Positions 1 to 8,438 are shown, counted from the first letter of the stretch. The stretch: 64,000 nucleotides of DNA from Thiobacter sp. AK1 (GCF_039822265.1 NZ_JBAJEX010000006.1:1-64000); one strand, 5' to 3'. The notes: generated by a model not told the origin, from the sequence alone. Numbers and translations are program-made.

Positions 1-70
1 GTGGGACACCTTCCCACAGGGGAAAAGCGGACAGTTTACGTGCTTTAAGACCGGACAGTTCTATTTGTTG
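1..70. mobile_element. Possible end of an insertion sequence (IS21-like), cut by window edge
   Basis: The 9-mer CGGACAGTT occurs twice in direct orientation, at 28-36 and 52-60, followed by CTATTTGTTG. Short direct repeats of this kind next to a non-coding edge resemble the multiple terminal repeats at the ends of IS21-family elements. No transposase is visible because the window starts here, so the identification is inferred from the repeats only. Confidence 0.3.
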
Positions 71-74
71 ACAA

Positions 75-107
75 CACGCAAGGCCCGCGGGTAGCGGGCC
101 TTGCGTG
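75..107 (-). terminator. Hairpin downstream of the YeeE-type transporter
   Basis: A perfect 14-bp stem (75-88 pairing with 94-107) with a 5-nt loop lies just past the stop codon of the transporter gene on the minus strand. It is GC-rich at the loop side and is followed on that strand by TTGTCAACAAATAG, which is only moderately T-rich. It is therefore a probable intrinsic terminator rather than a textbook one. Confidence 0.65.
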
Positions 108-117
108 CAGCGCGGGC

Positions 118-1383
118 TTACACGGCTTCGAGTTTGCGAAGGGCCGCGGGTAGGAGCTTGAGATCCACCAGCGCGGTGACGAAGGCCTTGAGGAAAGTGG
201 CTTCCGCTTCATACACCATCTTGTAGTACTGGATCTTCATCGTGATGGCGCTGCCCAGGACGATGGCGATGAAGGTGATGATGGAGCCCACCGCGAGGGT
301 GGAGACACCGGTCACTGCCTGGCCGATGGTGCAGCCCATGGCCAGCACACCACCGAAGCCCATCAGAATGCCGCCCACCAGGTGGTTGACGAAATCTCGC
401 ACGGAAGCGAACCACTCAATCTTGAAGCTGCGCGAGATCAGCGCCCACAGGAAGGAACCGAGAATCACTCCGAACACGGACATGACGCCGAAGGTGAGCA
501 GGGCCTTGTTGAACCCCCCCATGGCGTAGCCCAAGGTTTGACCGATGGGGTTGATGAAGGTATAGGACTGGGGTGAGAGCGCCGCTGACTGGGCCGGCTT
601 CACGTCGGTGGGCGCGGCAAGGAGATCCCACTGCTCGGCGACGAAGTTCTGCAGGCTGTAGGTTTCGCCTTCCGCGCGGACCATGACATTGCTGGTCACA
701 TACCAAGCGGCGAGGACGGCCAGCCCCACCACCAGCCCGCCCAGCACGTTGTCGAAGTTCTTGCGGAAATCTTCCGACTTGAGAGCGAAGCCCATCAGCA
801 CCAGGGCGATCACCACGCCCAGCACCAGGCGCGCCAATGCCGGCTTGTCCCCTCCGACGAGGGCGCCCAAGTCTTGCTTGGTGGGCAGCATCACCGCCGC
901 CGGGCGGATCCAGTCATAGAAGAGCACGGTGAACAGGGTTTTGTCGCTCCCCGGGAAGGGATTGACCATAAAGTAGGCGATCACGGCGATCACAGCGAAC
1001 ACCAGCACAGATTTGAGATTGCCGCCCCCGATGCGGATCAAGGTCTTGTTGCCGCAGCCGGAGGCGAGCGTCATGCCCACACCGAACATGAGCCCTCCGA
1101 GCAGGTTTTCCAGCCACACGAGCTGGTTGGAGCGATAGGGCGGGAAGGCGAGATCCGGCTTGGCAAGCCCCAGGTATTCCAGCACCGCGACACCCAGCAT
1201 GGCCACTGCTAGAGCAAACACCCAGGCGCGCAGGCGTCCCGTATCCCCCATGTTGACCCAATCGGAGACTGCACCCATGGTGCAGAAGTTGGTCTTGTTT
1301 ACCACCGCGCCCATGACCAGGGCGATGGCAAACCCCGCCCACAGAAAGACGGACTGGGCCTGTCCGAAACTATCGAAAACCAT
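118..1383 (-). CDS. yeeE: YeeE/YedE family sulfur (thiosulfate) transporter
   Basis: This 421-residue polytopic inner-membrane protein belongs to the YeeE/YedE (DUF395, TsuA-like) family, which moves thiosulfate or related sulfur species into the cell. Glycine-rich hydrophobic segments carry the family's cysteine signatures: SGCGNK around Cys110 and MGCTIGQ around Cys351, with another cysteine at 34 (NFCTMG). These cysteines are thought to pass sulfur along the channel. The length suggests the fused two-half form. The start is supported by GAGGA a few bases before the ATG on the minus strand. The gene is monocistronic, with a hairpin terminator at 75-107 and its own roughly 150-bp upstream region. 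A sulfur role is known for the family; the exact substrate is inferred. Confidence 0.85.
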   Translation of the reverse strand: MVFDSFGQAQSVFLWAGFAIALVMGAVVNKTNFCTMGAVSDWVNMGDTGRLRAWVFALAVAMLGVAVLEYLGLAKPDLAFPPYRSNQLVWLENLLGGLMFGVGMTLASGCGNKTLIRIGGGNLKSVLVFAVIAVIAYFMVNPFPGSDKTLFTVLFYDWIRPAAVMLPTKQDLGALVGGDKPALARLVLGVVIALVLMGFALKSEDFRKNFDNVLGGLVVGLAVLAAWYVTSNVMVRAEGETYSLQNFVAEQWDLLAAPTDVKPAQSAALSPQSYTFINPIGQTLGYAMGGFNKALLTFGVMSVFGVILGSFLWALISRSFKIEWFASVRDFVNHLVGGILMGFGGVLAMGCTIGQAVTGVSTLAVGSIITFIAIVLGSAITMKIQYYKMVYEAEATFLKAFVTALVDLKLLPAALRKLEAV

Positions 1384-1538
1384 GATCGTGTCCTCGCTGG
1401 AAGTTGTGCCGGCGCCGGCAGGAAGCCGACGGGTGTTGGGATTTTACGGAGCGAGCACGCCCGCGACAAGGCGCGTGGCTGCGGATTTCTCCAATCAAAT
1501 TCGATAGTTGGTATGGACGTACCAGCGCCCGCCAGGCC

Positions 1539-2219
1539 TTAGCGGTAACGCGTGGGGTCCGCTACGCCGGCATCCTGGAACCCCTTGCGCCGCAGCCGGC
1601 AGGCATCACACAGGCCACAGGCGCGGCCTTCATCGTCGGCCTGGTAGCAGGACACAGTGAGGGAAAAATCGACGCCCAGGCTTACCCCGCGGCGAATGAT
1701 GTCGGCCTTGGTGAGGGCGATCAGAGGCGCATGGATGCGTGTGGGATGGCCTTCCACCGCGGCTCGTGTGGCGAGGTTGGCCATGCGTTCGAAGGCCGCG
1801 ATGTATTCAGGGCGGCAGTCGGGATAGCCGGAATAGTCCACGGCGTTGGCGCCGATGAAGATGTCCTGGGCGCCCAGCACTTCCGCCCAGGCCAGGGCGA
1901 GGGCGAGCATGATGGTATTGCGCGCCGGCACGTAGGTGATGGGAATCTCCCCGGGCGGGCTCGCCTGTGTGGGTACCGCAAGCCGCGTGTCGGTCAGCGC
2001 CGAGCCGCCGAACACGGAAAGGTCAAGCGTCACCACGCGTTGCTCCGCCGCGCCCAATGCGCGCGCGACGCGCGCGGCTGCATCCAACTCCGCGCGGTGC
2101 CGCTGGCCATAGTCGAGGGAGAGACAATGACAGCGAAAGCCTTCCGCGCTCGCGATGGCCAAGGTGGTGGCAGAGTCCAGCCCTCCCGACAGCAGCACGA
2201 TGGCATCGCGATGGGTCAT
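1539..2219 (-). CDS. queC: 7-cyano-7-deazaguanine synthase QueC
   Basis: QueC converts 7-carboxy-7-deazaguanine to preQ0 with ATP and ammonia in the queuosine pathway. The 226-residue protein starts with the PP-loop ATP pyrophosphatase motif SGGLDS (residues 11-16) and ends with a cysteine cluster ([18 protein letters not shown]) that binds zinc. Length and motifs match the family. It is the last gene of a minus-strand operon, 10 bp after queE, so two consecutive steps of 7-deazaguanine synthesis are co-transcribed. No preQ1 riboswitch was recognised upstream of the operon. Confidence 0.95.
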   Translation of the reverse strand: MTHRDAIVLLSGGLDSATTLAIASAEGFRCHCLSLDYGQRHRAELDAAARVARALGAAEQRVVTLDLSVFGGSALTDTRLAVPTQASPPGEIPITYVPARNTIMLALALAWAEVLGAQDIFIGANAVDYSGYPDCRPEYIAAFERMANLATRAAVEGHPTRIHAPLIALTKADIIRRGVSLGVDFSLTVSCYQADDEGRACGLCDACRLRRKGFQDAGVADPTRYR

Positions 2220-2229
2220 GGCTGGTTCC

Positions 2230-2886
2230 TCATCGTCCCGGCTCGCTCCCCCAGAGAATCTTGTGTAGCTGGAGCTGGAAACGGACCGGCAGGCGATCGC
2301 GCAGGATCCACTCGGCCAGCAGGCGCGGTGCCAGGCGCTCCCAAACCGGTGAGAAGAGGACCGTGCAGCGTCGCGCGAGGTCGTGCGCCTCGAGCCTATC
2401 CACTGCCCAGCGGTAATCCGCTTCGTCGCACAGGACGAACTTCACTTCGTCCGTATCGCGCAGGTGAGCGAGGTTGTCCCAGCGGTTTTTCTCCACCTCG
2501 CCCGAGCCCGGGGTCTTGATGTCGACGATGCGAACGACGCGCGCATCTACTGGCGCGATGTCCAGCGCACCGCTAGTTTCCAGGGAAACGCGATAGCCCG
2601 CATCGGACAGAGCGGTGAGCAAATCGAGCGTATTTTTCTGGGCGAGGGGCTCACCGCCCGTCACGCACACATAGCGCGTGCCATAGGTTGCGGTGCGCGC
2701 GAGGATGCGCCCGATGCTCAAGGTTTCGCCGCCGCTGAACGCATAGCTCGTATCGCAATAGCCGCAGCGCAAGGGGCAGCCGGTGAGGCGAATGAATACC
2801 GTGGGCAACCCTGCCCGAGTCGATTCGCCCTGCAGGGAGTGAAAGATCTCGCTCACCCGCAGGGTCTGTTCGCCGACTGCCGTCAT
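2230..2886 (-). CDS. queE: 7-carboxy-7-deazaguanine synthase QueE (radical SAM)
   Basis: QueE is a radical-SAM enzyme that rearranges 6-carboxytetrahydropterin to 7-carboxy-7-deazaguanine. The 218-residue product has the N-terminal [10 protein letters not shown] substrate-binding segment and the iron-sulfur motif [10 protein letters not shown] (CX3CX2C), followed by GGEPL. The reading frame extends further upstream, but the ATG at 2886 is chosen because it overlaps the TGA of the preceding CNP1-like gene (ATGA) and gives the family length. It is followed by queC with a 10-bp gap. Confidence 0.94.
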   Translation of the reverse strand: MTAVGEQTLRVSEIFHSLQGESTRAGLPTVFIRLTGCPLRCGYCDTSYAFSGGETLSIGRILARTATYGTRYVCVTGGEPLAQKNTLDLLTALSDAGYRVSLETSGALDIAPVDARVVRIVDIKTPGSGEVEKNRWDNLAHLRDTDEVKFVLCDEADYRWAVDRLEAHDLARRCTVLFSPVWERLAPRLLAEWILRDRLPVRFQLQLHKILWGSEPGR

Positions 2887-3407
2887 GGCTGCTCCGCGCG
2901 TGGATGGATACCTCGCTTCAGGGCGAACACGATTTCCGGCGCGTCCTTGGCGATGATGCCGCCCGGACAGAAGAAGTCGTCGTAGAGCATGTGATGCTGG
3001 CGATTGCGGTCCTTGTATTCGATGGGTTTCCATTGGGCATAGCGGTTGCGCGCCCACTGGCCGCCGCGACCGAAGGCGTAGATCTTGAATTCATGCGCAC
3101 CGCAGCGCATGCCCTCGAAGGTGATGTTGGTGGCCCCGGAAGGAGAGATAACGATCAACGCGTAGCGCACCACGCCATCCTCTCCCACGGAGATGGATTG
3201 GGGGTCGATGAAAAACCGGTTGTCGGTGGCAGCCGAGACGAAGAAGGGGAGTGCCGCTTCCAGGCGGGGATAGGGCGGCAACTGGGCCTCAAGTTCCACC
3301 CAGGGCTTTTCGTTGTCGAAATCGTACTCGAACTCACCCCAAGCGGCGTGTGCAGTGGGCGCGAGCAGCAGACAGGCAAGGCAGAAGCTAAGCAGGATCG
3401 AACGCAT
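2883..3407 (-). CDS. CNP1-like family secreted protein
   Basis: A 174-residue protein with a clear signal peptide (hydrophobic residues 4-20, cleavage near AHA-AWG). The mature part resembles the CNP1-like family first named in Neisseria, whose function is unknown. Visible features are an acidic start rich in aromatic residues (WGEFEYDFDNEKPWVELE), a GMRCGAHEFKIYAFG segment and a late FFCPGG motif; the two cysteines could form a disulfide in the periplasm. It is the first gene of the operon with queE and queC, overlapping queE by 4 bp. The queuosine link is probably only genomic. Confidence 0.8.
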   Translation of the reverse strand: MRSILLSFCLACLLLAPTAHAAWGEFEYDFDNEKPWVELEAQLPPYPRLEAALPFFVSAATDNRFFIDPQSISVGEDGVVRYALIVISPSGATNITFEGMRCGAHEFKIYAFGRGGQWARNRYAQWKPIEYKDRNRQHHMLYDDFFCPGGIIAKDAPEIVFALKRGIHPRAEQP

Positions 3408-3545
3408 GGCTTATTTTAACTTGCCGCCCAGCCGCCGCGGCTCAAGCCGCTCCCGTAGGCTTTGCCTTTCCAATGCCCCGTTTCCCAGGAATACGGTCCG
3501 ATCGCGTGGCCTATCGGCTACTTTTTTTGTGAGTCCGTAGCGGCG

Positions 3546-4751
3546 CTAGGCATACACGTGTTCGCGGGTCAGGGGATAGGGGAGCCGCCCGTCGGCCAGG
3601 GGTTTGCCGGCCAGGATCTGGAATAGCGACATCCAGCCGCGCTCGAAGGCGTGGGCGGAGCCTGCCATGTAGATCTGCCAGATGCGGAATTTTTCCTCGC
3701 CCACCAAGCGTTTGGCCTCGGCGGCGTGGGCTTCCAGTCGTTCCACCCAGTGCCAGAGGGTGCGCGCGTAATGGGGACGCAAGCATTCCGCGTCCCAGCA
3801 TTCCAGCCCCTGAGCCGATAGGCTGTCGATCACTTCCGACACGTGTACCAGCTCGCCGCCGGGGAACACGTACTCGTCGATGAATTCGCTGATGCCGCTT
3901 CCCAGGCCGCCGCTGGCGCGGCTGGCGGCAGTGATGCCATGGTTCATCACGAGTCCCCCGGGCTTGAGGAGGCGCTGGATCTTGGCGAAATACTTGCCCA
4001 GATTGGCGCGGCCCACATGCTCGAACATGCCCACCGAGGCGATCTTGTCGAAGGGCTCTGTCTCGGGCACGTCGCGGTAGTCCATGAGATGGACCTCTAC
4101 CTGCCCGTCCAGGCCGCGGGCACGGATTTGTTGGCGCACGTATTCGTACTGGTTCTGGCTGAGGGTGATCCCGGCGGCGCGCACTCCATGGCGTTCCGCG
4201 GCCCACAGAATGAGACCGCCCCAGCCACAGCCAATGTCGAGAAAGCGTTCACCGGGCTTGAGATGGAGTTTGCGACAGATATGTTCCAGTTTCTGCTCTT
4301 GCGCAACGTCCAGGGTGTCGTCGGGCGTGCGGAAATAGGCGCAGGAATAGACCCGGCGCGCGTCCAGCCACAGACCATAGAAATCATTGGAGACGTCGTA
4401 GTGGTAGCTGATGTTTTTGCGGTCGGCGGGCTTGGAGTGGCGCCACCAGGACAGGAAACGGCTGCCCTTCTTGTCCCCGCATACCACCCCGTCGCACAGG
4501 GACTCGCCCAGGCGGATGATGTCGCGGGTGGTCCCTGTGAGGTCGATGTCCCGTTCCACGTAGCTCTTGGCGAGCTTGCCCAGGCTGGGATTGGCAAGAT
4601 GCAGCAGGGCGTTGGGGCGATTGATCCTCACCTTCACCGCCGGCTCGTCGACGAGCTTGAAGGCCTGGCCGTTCCACAGCTCCAGGGCCACCGGCAGGTT
4701 GTGGCGCCGCAGGCGCGACTCCACCAGCTTGATCATCTGGCTTTGCAGCAT
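3546..4751 (-). CDS. cfa: Cyclopropane-fatty-acyl-phospholipid synthase family methyltransferase
   Basis: This 401-residue SAM-dependent methyltransferase of the CFA synthase family would add a methylene bridge to unsaturated acyl chains of membrane phospholipids. The SAM motif DIGCGWGG is at residues 172-179, preceded by SYHYDVSNDFYGLWLD and the family segment YSCAYF around 136-141, and followed by ASVGMFEHVG. An open extension continues upstream, but the ATG at 4751 is preceded by GGAAGGAG at ideal spacing and gives the usual length. It is the last gene of the minus-strand rubrerythrin/Fe-S/DUF3501 run, 70 bp after DUF3501, and could be co-transcribed as part of a stress response. Confidence 0.92.
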   Translation of the reverse strand: MLQSQMIKLVESRLRRHNLPVALELWNGQAFKLVDEPAVKVRINRPNALLHLANPSLGKLAKSYVERDIDLTGTTRDIIRLGESLCDGVVCGDKKGSRFLSWWRHSKPADRKNISYHYDVSNDFYGLWLDARRVYSCAYFRTPDDTLDVAQEQKLEHICRKLHLKPGERFLDIGCGWGGLILWAAERHGVRAAGITLSQNQYEYVRQQIRARGLDGQVEVHLMDYRDVPETEPFDKIASVGMFEHVGRANLGKYFAKIQRLLKPGGLVMNHGITAASRASGGLGSGISEFIDEYVFPGGELVHVSEVIDSLSAQGLECWDAECLRPHYARTLWHWVERLEAHAAEAKRLVGEEKFRIWQIYMAGSAHAFERGWMSLFQILAGKPLADGRLPYPLTREHVYA

Positions 4752-4821
4752 GCGCTGACTCCTTCCCGGGCATTTCCGCAAAATTTCGCGGACAGTATAG
4801 AGAAAAGCGCCGGCTAGGTGC

Positions 4822-5406
4822 TCATGCCAAATCGTTTGCCAGCGAGGCGCGGATGGCTGGCGGTAGCGGTTCAAAGGTTGCGGTGTACTCGGGATGGTCC
4901 ACGCCGACCCCGATGGCGGCACCGCGCTTCACTGCGGCGATCATCTCCGGGGTGAGCTCGAAACGCAGGAAGTGAACGGAGGAGGTCTTTTCCTCGTTCT
5001 CCCGCTCCAGGTCTTCGTCGGCGATGGCATACACCTTGTCGAAGCCGGCGATGCGCACCCAGGTCTGGTCCTCGATGCCCTTGAGGCGCTCCAGCATGAT
5101 GCGTCGCTCCTCCAGATCCGGATATTCGATCATCTGGGTCACCTTCCAGTTGGTGCCGTCCGGGATCAAGGGATTGTAGGCATCGAGCTCGTCCTGGATG
5201 CCTTCTTCTTCGAAGATGCGCTCGGCGCGCAGCATTTCCTGCACCTGGTAGCTGATGGTGAGGGCGTCCTCGAAAATCAGCGTCATGTGGTCGCCCAAGT
5301 GCACGGTGCGGTTCTTCTTGTGTGCCATCACCTTGGCGCGGATCTGCGGTCGCGCCTTCGCGTAGGCCTCCAGGGAAAGCAGATCGGAACGGGTCAGTTG
5401 CGGCAT
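4822..5406 (-). CDS. DUF3501 family protein
   Basis: A 194-residue soluble protein recognised as DUF3501, a family that recurs next to rubrerythrin and an HdrD/GlpC-like Fe-S protein, as it does here. It is acidic, rich in charged helices (YQVQEMLRAERIFEEEG; EDLERENEEKTSSVHFLRFEL), and has no cysteine, signal peptide or membrane segment. Its function is not known. The conserved neighbourhood suggests an accessory to the redox protein encoded 20 bp upstream. Confidence 0.85.
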   Translation of the reverse strand: MPQLTRSDLLSLEAYAKARPQIRAKVMAHKKNRTVHLGDHMTLIFEDALTISYQVQEMLRAERIFEEEGIQDELDAYNPLIPDGTNWKVTQMIEYPDLEERRIMLERLKGIEDQTWVRIAGFDKVYAIADEDLERENEEKTSSVHFLRFELTPEMIAAVKRGAAIGVGVDHPEYTATFEPLPPAIRASLANDLA

Positions 5407-5426
5407 GGTGTGCTCCTTCGCGTGGT

Positions 5427-6758
5427 TCAGAGTCCGTAGGCGATGCGGATCAGGGTGAGGGGGTGAGCCTTTTGCGCCTGGGTGCCCGCGCCCATGCCCT
5501 GCATGATGTGGCGGCCGGCGATGGCGCAGTCGGAAGAGACGTAGTCGGGCCCTGGCTCGGCCATGGCGCGGAACACCGGCCTACCGATCTTCATGGAGTT
5601 GGCAAAGAATTCGCTCTTCACGCCCCACGTGCCATCGTGGCCGGAGCAGCGCTCCACCACGTGGATCTGCGTGTCTGGCACCAGTTGCAGCATTTCGCGG
5701 GTCTTTTGCCCCATATTCTGCACGCGCAGGTGGCAGGGAATGTGGTAGGCGACCTTGCCCAGCGGCTTCTTGAAATCGGTCTTGAGTAGTCCGTCGAGGC
5801 GGCGCAGCACCAGGTATTCAAAGGGATCGAACATGGCTTGCTGCACCGCCTTGACGTCTGGATCATCCGGGAACATGAGCGGCAATTCCTGCTTGTACAT
5901 GAGCGTGCAGGAGGGCACGGCGGTGAGGATGGCGTAACCTTCGCGGGCAAGTTTCGCCAGTTGGGGGATGTTGGTTTGTGCAAGCCGCGCCACGGCCTCG
6001 AGATCGCCTAGCTCCAGCTTGGGCATGCCGCAGCAGGCTTCCTTCTCCACCAGTCGGGTGGGGATCTCGTTGTGCTCCAGGATCTTGATCAGATCGTGGC
6101 CGATGCCGGGCTCGTTGTAATTTACGTAGCAGGTGGCGTAGATGGCCACCTTGCCGGGCGTGCGGCTGCCATCGCGCACCGGGAAATCATCGCGCGGTCG
6201 TGCACTAGACCGGAATTTGGTTGCAGCGTACTCGGGCAAGACGCGTTCCTGGTGGATGCCGAGCATCTGGTCCATCACCTTGCGCGCGCTGGGATTGCGG
6301 TTGAGGGCATTCACCGTCTGTACCACCACGGGAATAGTGGCGAGCTTGCCCATGGCATCGGTGGAAGAGAGCAGCTTGTCCCGGAACTTCACTTCGCCTT
6401 TCTTGAACTTGATGGCCTTGGCGCGCAGCATGAGGTGGGGGAAGTCCACGTTCCACTCGTGGGGGGGCACGTAGGGACATTTGGTCATGAAACAGAGGTC
6501 GCACAGATAACACTGGTCCACCACCTTCCAGTAATCTTCCTTCTTCACGCCGTCCACCTCCATGCTGGGCGATTCGTCCACCAGGTCGAACAGGGTGGGG
6601 AAGGCCGTGCACAGGCTGACGCAGCGGCGGCAGCCGTGGCAGATGTCATAGACGCGTTCCAACTCCTGGTAGAGTTTGTCTTCGTCGTAAAAATCCGGAT
6701 TCTTCCAGTCGATGGGATGGCGGGTCGGGGCTTCCAGGCTGCCTTCACGTACGGTCAT
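5427..6758 (-). CDS. HdrD/GlpC-like iron-sulfur oxidoreductase
   Basis: A 443-residue protein with two N-terminal ferredoxin-type [4Fe-4S] motifs (Cys40-43-46-50 and Cys83-86-89-94) and two C-terminal cysteine-rich domains like those of heterodisulfide reductase HdrD and glycerol-3-phosphate dehydrogenase subunit GlpC. The first has EACCGMP and the second has HIPCH followed by RCSGHDG, a CSG variant of the usual CCG. No membrane segment is visible, so it is probably cytoplasmic or peripheral. It lies between rubrerythrin and DUF3501 and is presumably an electron-transfer partner of rubrerythrin in peroxide or oxygen detoxification. That pairing is inference from context. Confidence 0.88.
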   Translation of the reverse strand: MTVREGSLEAPTRHPIDWKNPDFYDEDKLYQELERVYDICHGCRRCVSLCTAFPTLFDLVDESPSMEVDGVKKEDYWKVVDQCYLCDLCFMTKCPYVPPHEWNVDFPHLMLRAKAIKFKKGEVKFRDKLLSSTDAMGKLATIPVVVQTVNALNRNPSARKVMDQMLGIHQERVLPEYAATKFRSSARPRDDFPVRDGSRTPGKVAIYATCYVNYNEPGIGHDLIKILEHNEIPTRLVEKEACCGMPKLELGDLEAVARLAQTNIPQLAKLAREGYAILTAVPSCTLMYKQELPLMFPDDPDVKAVQQAMFDPFEYLVLRRLDGLLKTDFKKPLGKVAYHIPCHLRVQNMGQKTREMLQLVPDTQIHVVERCSGHDGTWGVKSEFFANSMKIGRPVFRAMAEPGPDYVSSDCAIAGRHIMQGMGAGTQAQKAHPLTLIRIAYGL

Positions 6759-6782
6759 GATGGGTCTCGTTTGGTCTAAGGG

Positions 6783-6822
6783 GTCAACAGAAGGGCCCGC
6801 CGTTGCGGGCCCTTCTGTTGAC
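6783..6822 (-). terminator. Perfect 18-bp hairpin between rubrerythrin and the Fe-S protein gene
   Basis: An 18-bp perfect stem (6783-6800 with 6805-6822) closes a 4-nt loop. A second small hairpin, AGCCCCGTGCGGGGCT, follows at 6823-6838. On the minus strand the stem comes just after the rubrerythrin stop, but no T-tract follows it. It may be a partial terminator or an mRNA-stabilising end that sets a higher rubrerythrin dose than its downstream genes. Confidence 0.6.
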
Positions 6823-6853
6823 AGCCCCGTGCGGGGCTGCCTGCCACGTGGCT

Positions 6854-7276
6854 TCAGGAACCCAGCGTGTCCAGGGCTTTCTGGAAGCGGTTGGCGTGGG
6901 AACGCTCGGCCTTCGCCAGGGTTTCAAACCAGTCGGCGATTTCGTCGAAGCCTTCCTCGCGGGCGGTCTTGGCCATGCCCGGGTACATGTCGGTGTACTC
7001 GTGGGTCTCGCCCGCGATGGCGGCCTTCAGGTTGTCGGCGGTGGAGCCGATGGGCAGACCGGTGGCGGGATCACCCACGGCTTCCATGTATTCCAGGTGG
7101 CCATGGGCATGGCCGGTCTCGCCCTCCGCGGTGGAGCGGAACACGGCCGCCACGTCGTTGTAGCCTTCCACGTCGGCCTTGGCCGCGAAATAGAGGTAGC
7201 GGCGGTTGGCCTGGGATTCGCCGGCAAAGGCGTATTTCAGGTTTTCGAAGGTCTTGGAACCTTTCAGGCTAGGCAT
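6854..7276 (-). CDS. rbr: Rubrerythrin (diiron domain only)
   Basis: A 140-residue ferritin-like diiron protein that reduces hydrogen peroxide in the cytoplasm. The four-helix motifs are visible: [11 protein letters not shown] near the N-terminus, [13 protein letters not shown] in the middle and [11 protein letters not shown] at the end, supplying the Glu/His iron ligands. The usual C-terminal rubredoxin-like Cys4 domain is absent, so electrons must come from a separate protein, plausibly the Fe-S protein encoded next. The ATG at 7276 follows AAGGAG at good spacing; an upstream in-frame ATG lacks a ribosome binding site. A strong promoter with an operator-like palindrome lies just upstream. 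Confidence 0.95.
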   Translation of the reverse strand: MPSLKGSKTFENLKYAFAGESQANRRYLYFAAKADVEGYNDVAAVFRSTAEGETGHAHGHLEYMEAVGDPATGLPIGSTADNLKAAIAGETHEYTDMYPGMAKTAREEGFDEIADWFETLAKAERSHANRFQKALDTLGS

Positions 7277-7315
7277 GTTGCTCTCCTTGATCAAGAAATG
7301 AACATCATTCAGCAG

Positions 7316-7330
7316 TTAGACTAAGTCTAA
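7316..7330. promoter_or_regulatory. 7-1-7 palindromic operator candidate for the rubrerythrin operon
   Basis: TTAGACTAAGTCTAA is a perfect 7-1-7 inverted repeat lying about +4 to +18 relative to the predicted start point. The architecture matches Fur/PerR-type boxes. The GACT/AGTC half-sites also recall IscR/RirA-type Rrf2 sites. The position suggests repression of an oxidative-stress operon. The regulator is not encoded nearby, so its identity is open. Confidence 0.6.
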
Positions 7331-7341
7331 ACTGTGAACGC

Positions 7342-7370
7342 AGTATAGTCCCGGCGTCGCGCGAAGTCAA
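7342..7370 (-). promoter_or_regulatory. Sigma-70-type promoter of the rubrerythrin operon
   Basis: On the minus strand TTGACT (7365-7370) and TATACT (7342-7347) are separated by exactly 17 bp. This is close to consensus and 66 bp upstream of the rubrerythrin start. Transcription would begin near 7334-7336, just before the palindrome at 7316-7330. Confidence 0.75.
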
Positions 7371-7431
7371 CGCCGGAACAAAAAACCACCCCCAGCTCGG
7401 AGCTGGCCCGTTTCTTCGACGCAACACATTG

Positions 7432-7767
7432 TCAATAGAAGCGTTTTTGGCCGATCAGGCGGGCCTCGGGGACCCGCTCTCGGATCCGCGCGGCCACTTG
7501 TAGGGTGATGCCAGGCCGCGCCCTAACCGACACCCAGAGGAGATTCAGGCGCAGGTCCAGGTGAGCGAACACCACCTCCCGGCTCTCCGCCAGGGCGCGC
7601 CGTACTTGCACCACCACGGCCAGGATGCCGGCCTGCGGCCGATCGCGCAGACCGGGGATGAGCATCATGAAATCTGCCAGCGGGCGACCCGCCTCGTCCC
7701 GGGTGGGGACTCGCTTCCACAAAGGCTCGCCGGCTTCGAGGGTGGGCGCCTGCCGTAGCGCTGCCAT
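7432..7767 (-). CDS. Conserved hypothetical protein paired with a CBS-domain protein
   Basis: A 111-residue protein without signal peptide, membrane segment or cysteine, and not assigned to a named family. It has a basic, hydrophobic core (DRPQAGILAVVVQVRRALAE and LRLNLLWVSVRARPG) that looks like alternating strands and helices, somewhat ACT/ferredoxin-like in rhythm. The start at 7767 is 1 bp after the upstream gene's stop, so the two are translationally coupled. It may act with the CBS-domain protein. Confidence 0.7.
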   Translation of the reverse strand: MAALRQAPTLEAGEPLWKRVPTRDEAGRPLADFMMLIPGLRDRPQAGILAVVVQVRRALAESREVVFAHLDLRLNLLWVSVRARPGITLQVAARIRERVPEARLIGQKRFY

Positions 7768-7768
7768 C

Positions 7769-8365
7769 TTACTTCCCCAGTTCCGCTTCCAGCTCGGCGA
7801 AGGTCTGCGCCTTGCGCGCCAGGGGAATTTCCATCCCCAGCTGGCGGGCGATTTGGGTGGAGGAGAACAGGCCGCGCACTTGCTGCCAACTGCTGCGCTC
7901 CTCCTGCTCGACCACCAGCGCATGCTGGCGGCCGCAAGCCTGAAGGGTGGCCACGATGTCGCCTACCCGCGCCGCCAGCACGTCCGCCAGGGTGAGGGCC
8001 TCCAGGGCGTCGTGGGGCGTCATGATGTCGTGCACGGGAATGTCGCGCCGGGTCCCGCCGCGCTGCTCGATGTACTGCAGGGGTTTCTCGCCCAGGATGT
8101 CGCTGGCGGTGATGAGCCCAAGCAGACGCTCGTCGCCGTCCACCACGAACAACAGCCGCACGCCGCGCCGCATCATCTGCTGGTGGGCCTGGTCGAGGGG
8201 TACCGCGGGGCCGACGGTGGCGGGTGGCACGACCCGCAGGTCGGTCATCACCACCAGGGCGGGATCGGTGAGACGGGGCTGCTGATAGGCATGGCGGTCG
8301 GGACGGACCAGCCCGGCGCCGGCGTCGAGCCGGTGCCGGGGGAGGGGATGGAACTCACTGAGCAC
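7769..8365 (-). CDS. CBS-domain pair protein
   Basis: A 198-residue cytoplasmic protein with two CBS motifs (Bateman module), typical of adenine-nucleotide sensing. The first repeat has VPLDQAHQQMMRRGVRLLFVVD followed by LLGLITASDILGEKP. The second begins VHDIMTPHDALEALTLADV and ends with VRGLFSSTQIARQLG. No catalytic domain is attached. The GTG at 8365 is chosen because AAAGGAG precedes it at good spacing; an upstream ATG at 8401 has none. It is coupled to the 111-residue gene downstream. What it regulates is unknown. Confidence 0.82.
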   Translation of the reverse strand: MLSEFHPLPRHRLDAGAGLVRPDRHAYQQPRLTDPALVVMTDLRVVPPATVGPAVPLDQAHQQMMRRGVRLLFVVDGDERLLGLITASDILGEKPLQYIEQRGGTRRDIPVHDIMTPHDALEALTLADVLAARVGDIVATLQACGRQHALVVEQEERSSWQQVRGLFSSTQIARQLGMEIPLARKAQTFAELEAELGK

Positions 8366-8438
8366 GGGCGCTCCTTTCTCCCCCGAGGGGAAACGGCACA
8401 CGTTCTCAGCATAGACGATGATCGGTGTGGCTGTAGCT

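Noticed and set aside
3408..3545. preQ1 or other riboswitch upstream of the queE/queC operon
   Set aside because: No compact pseudoknot-like pattern was seen in the leader.
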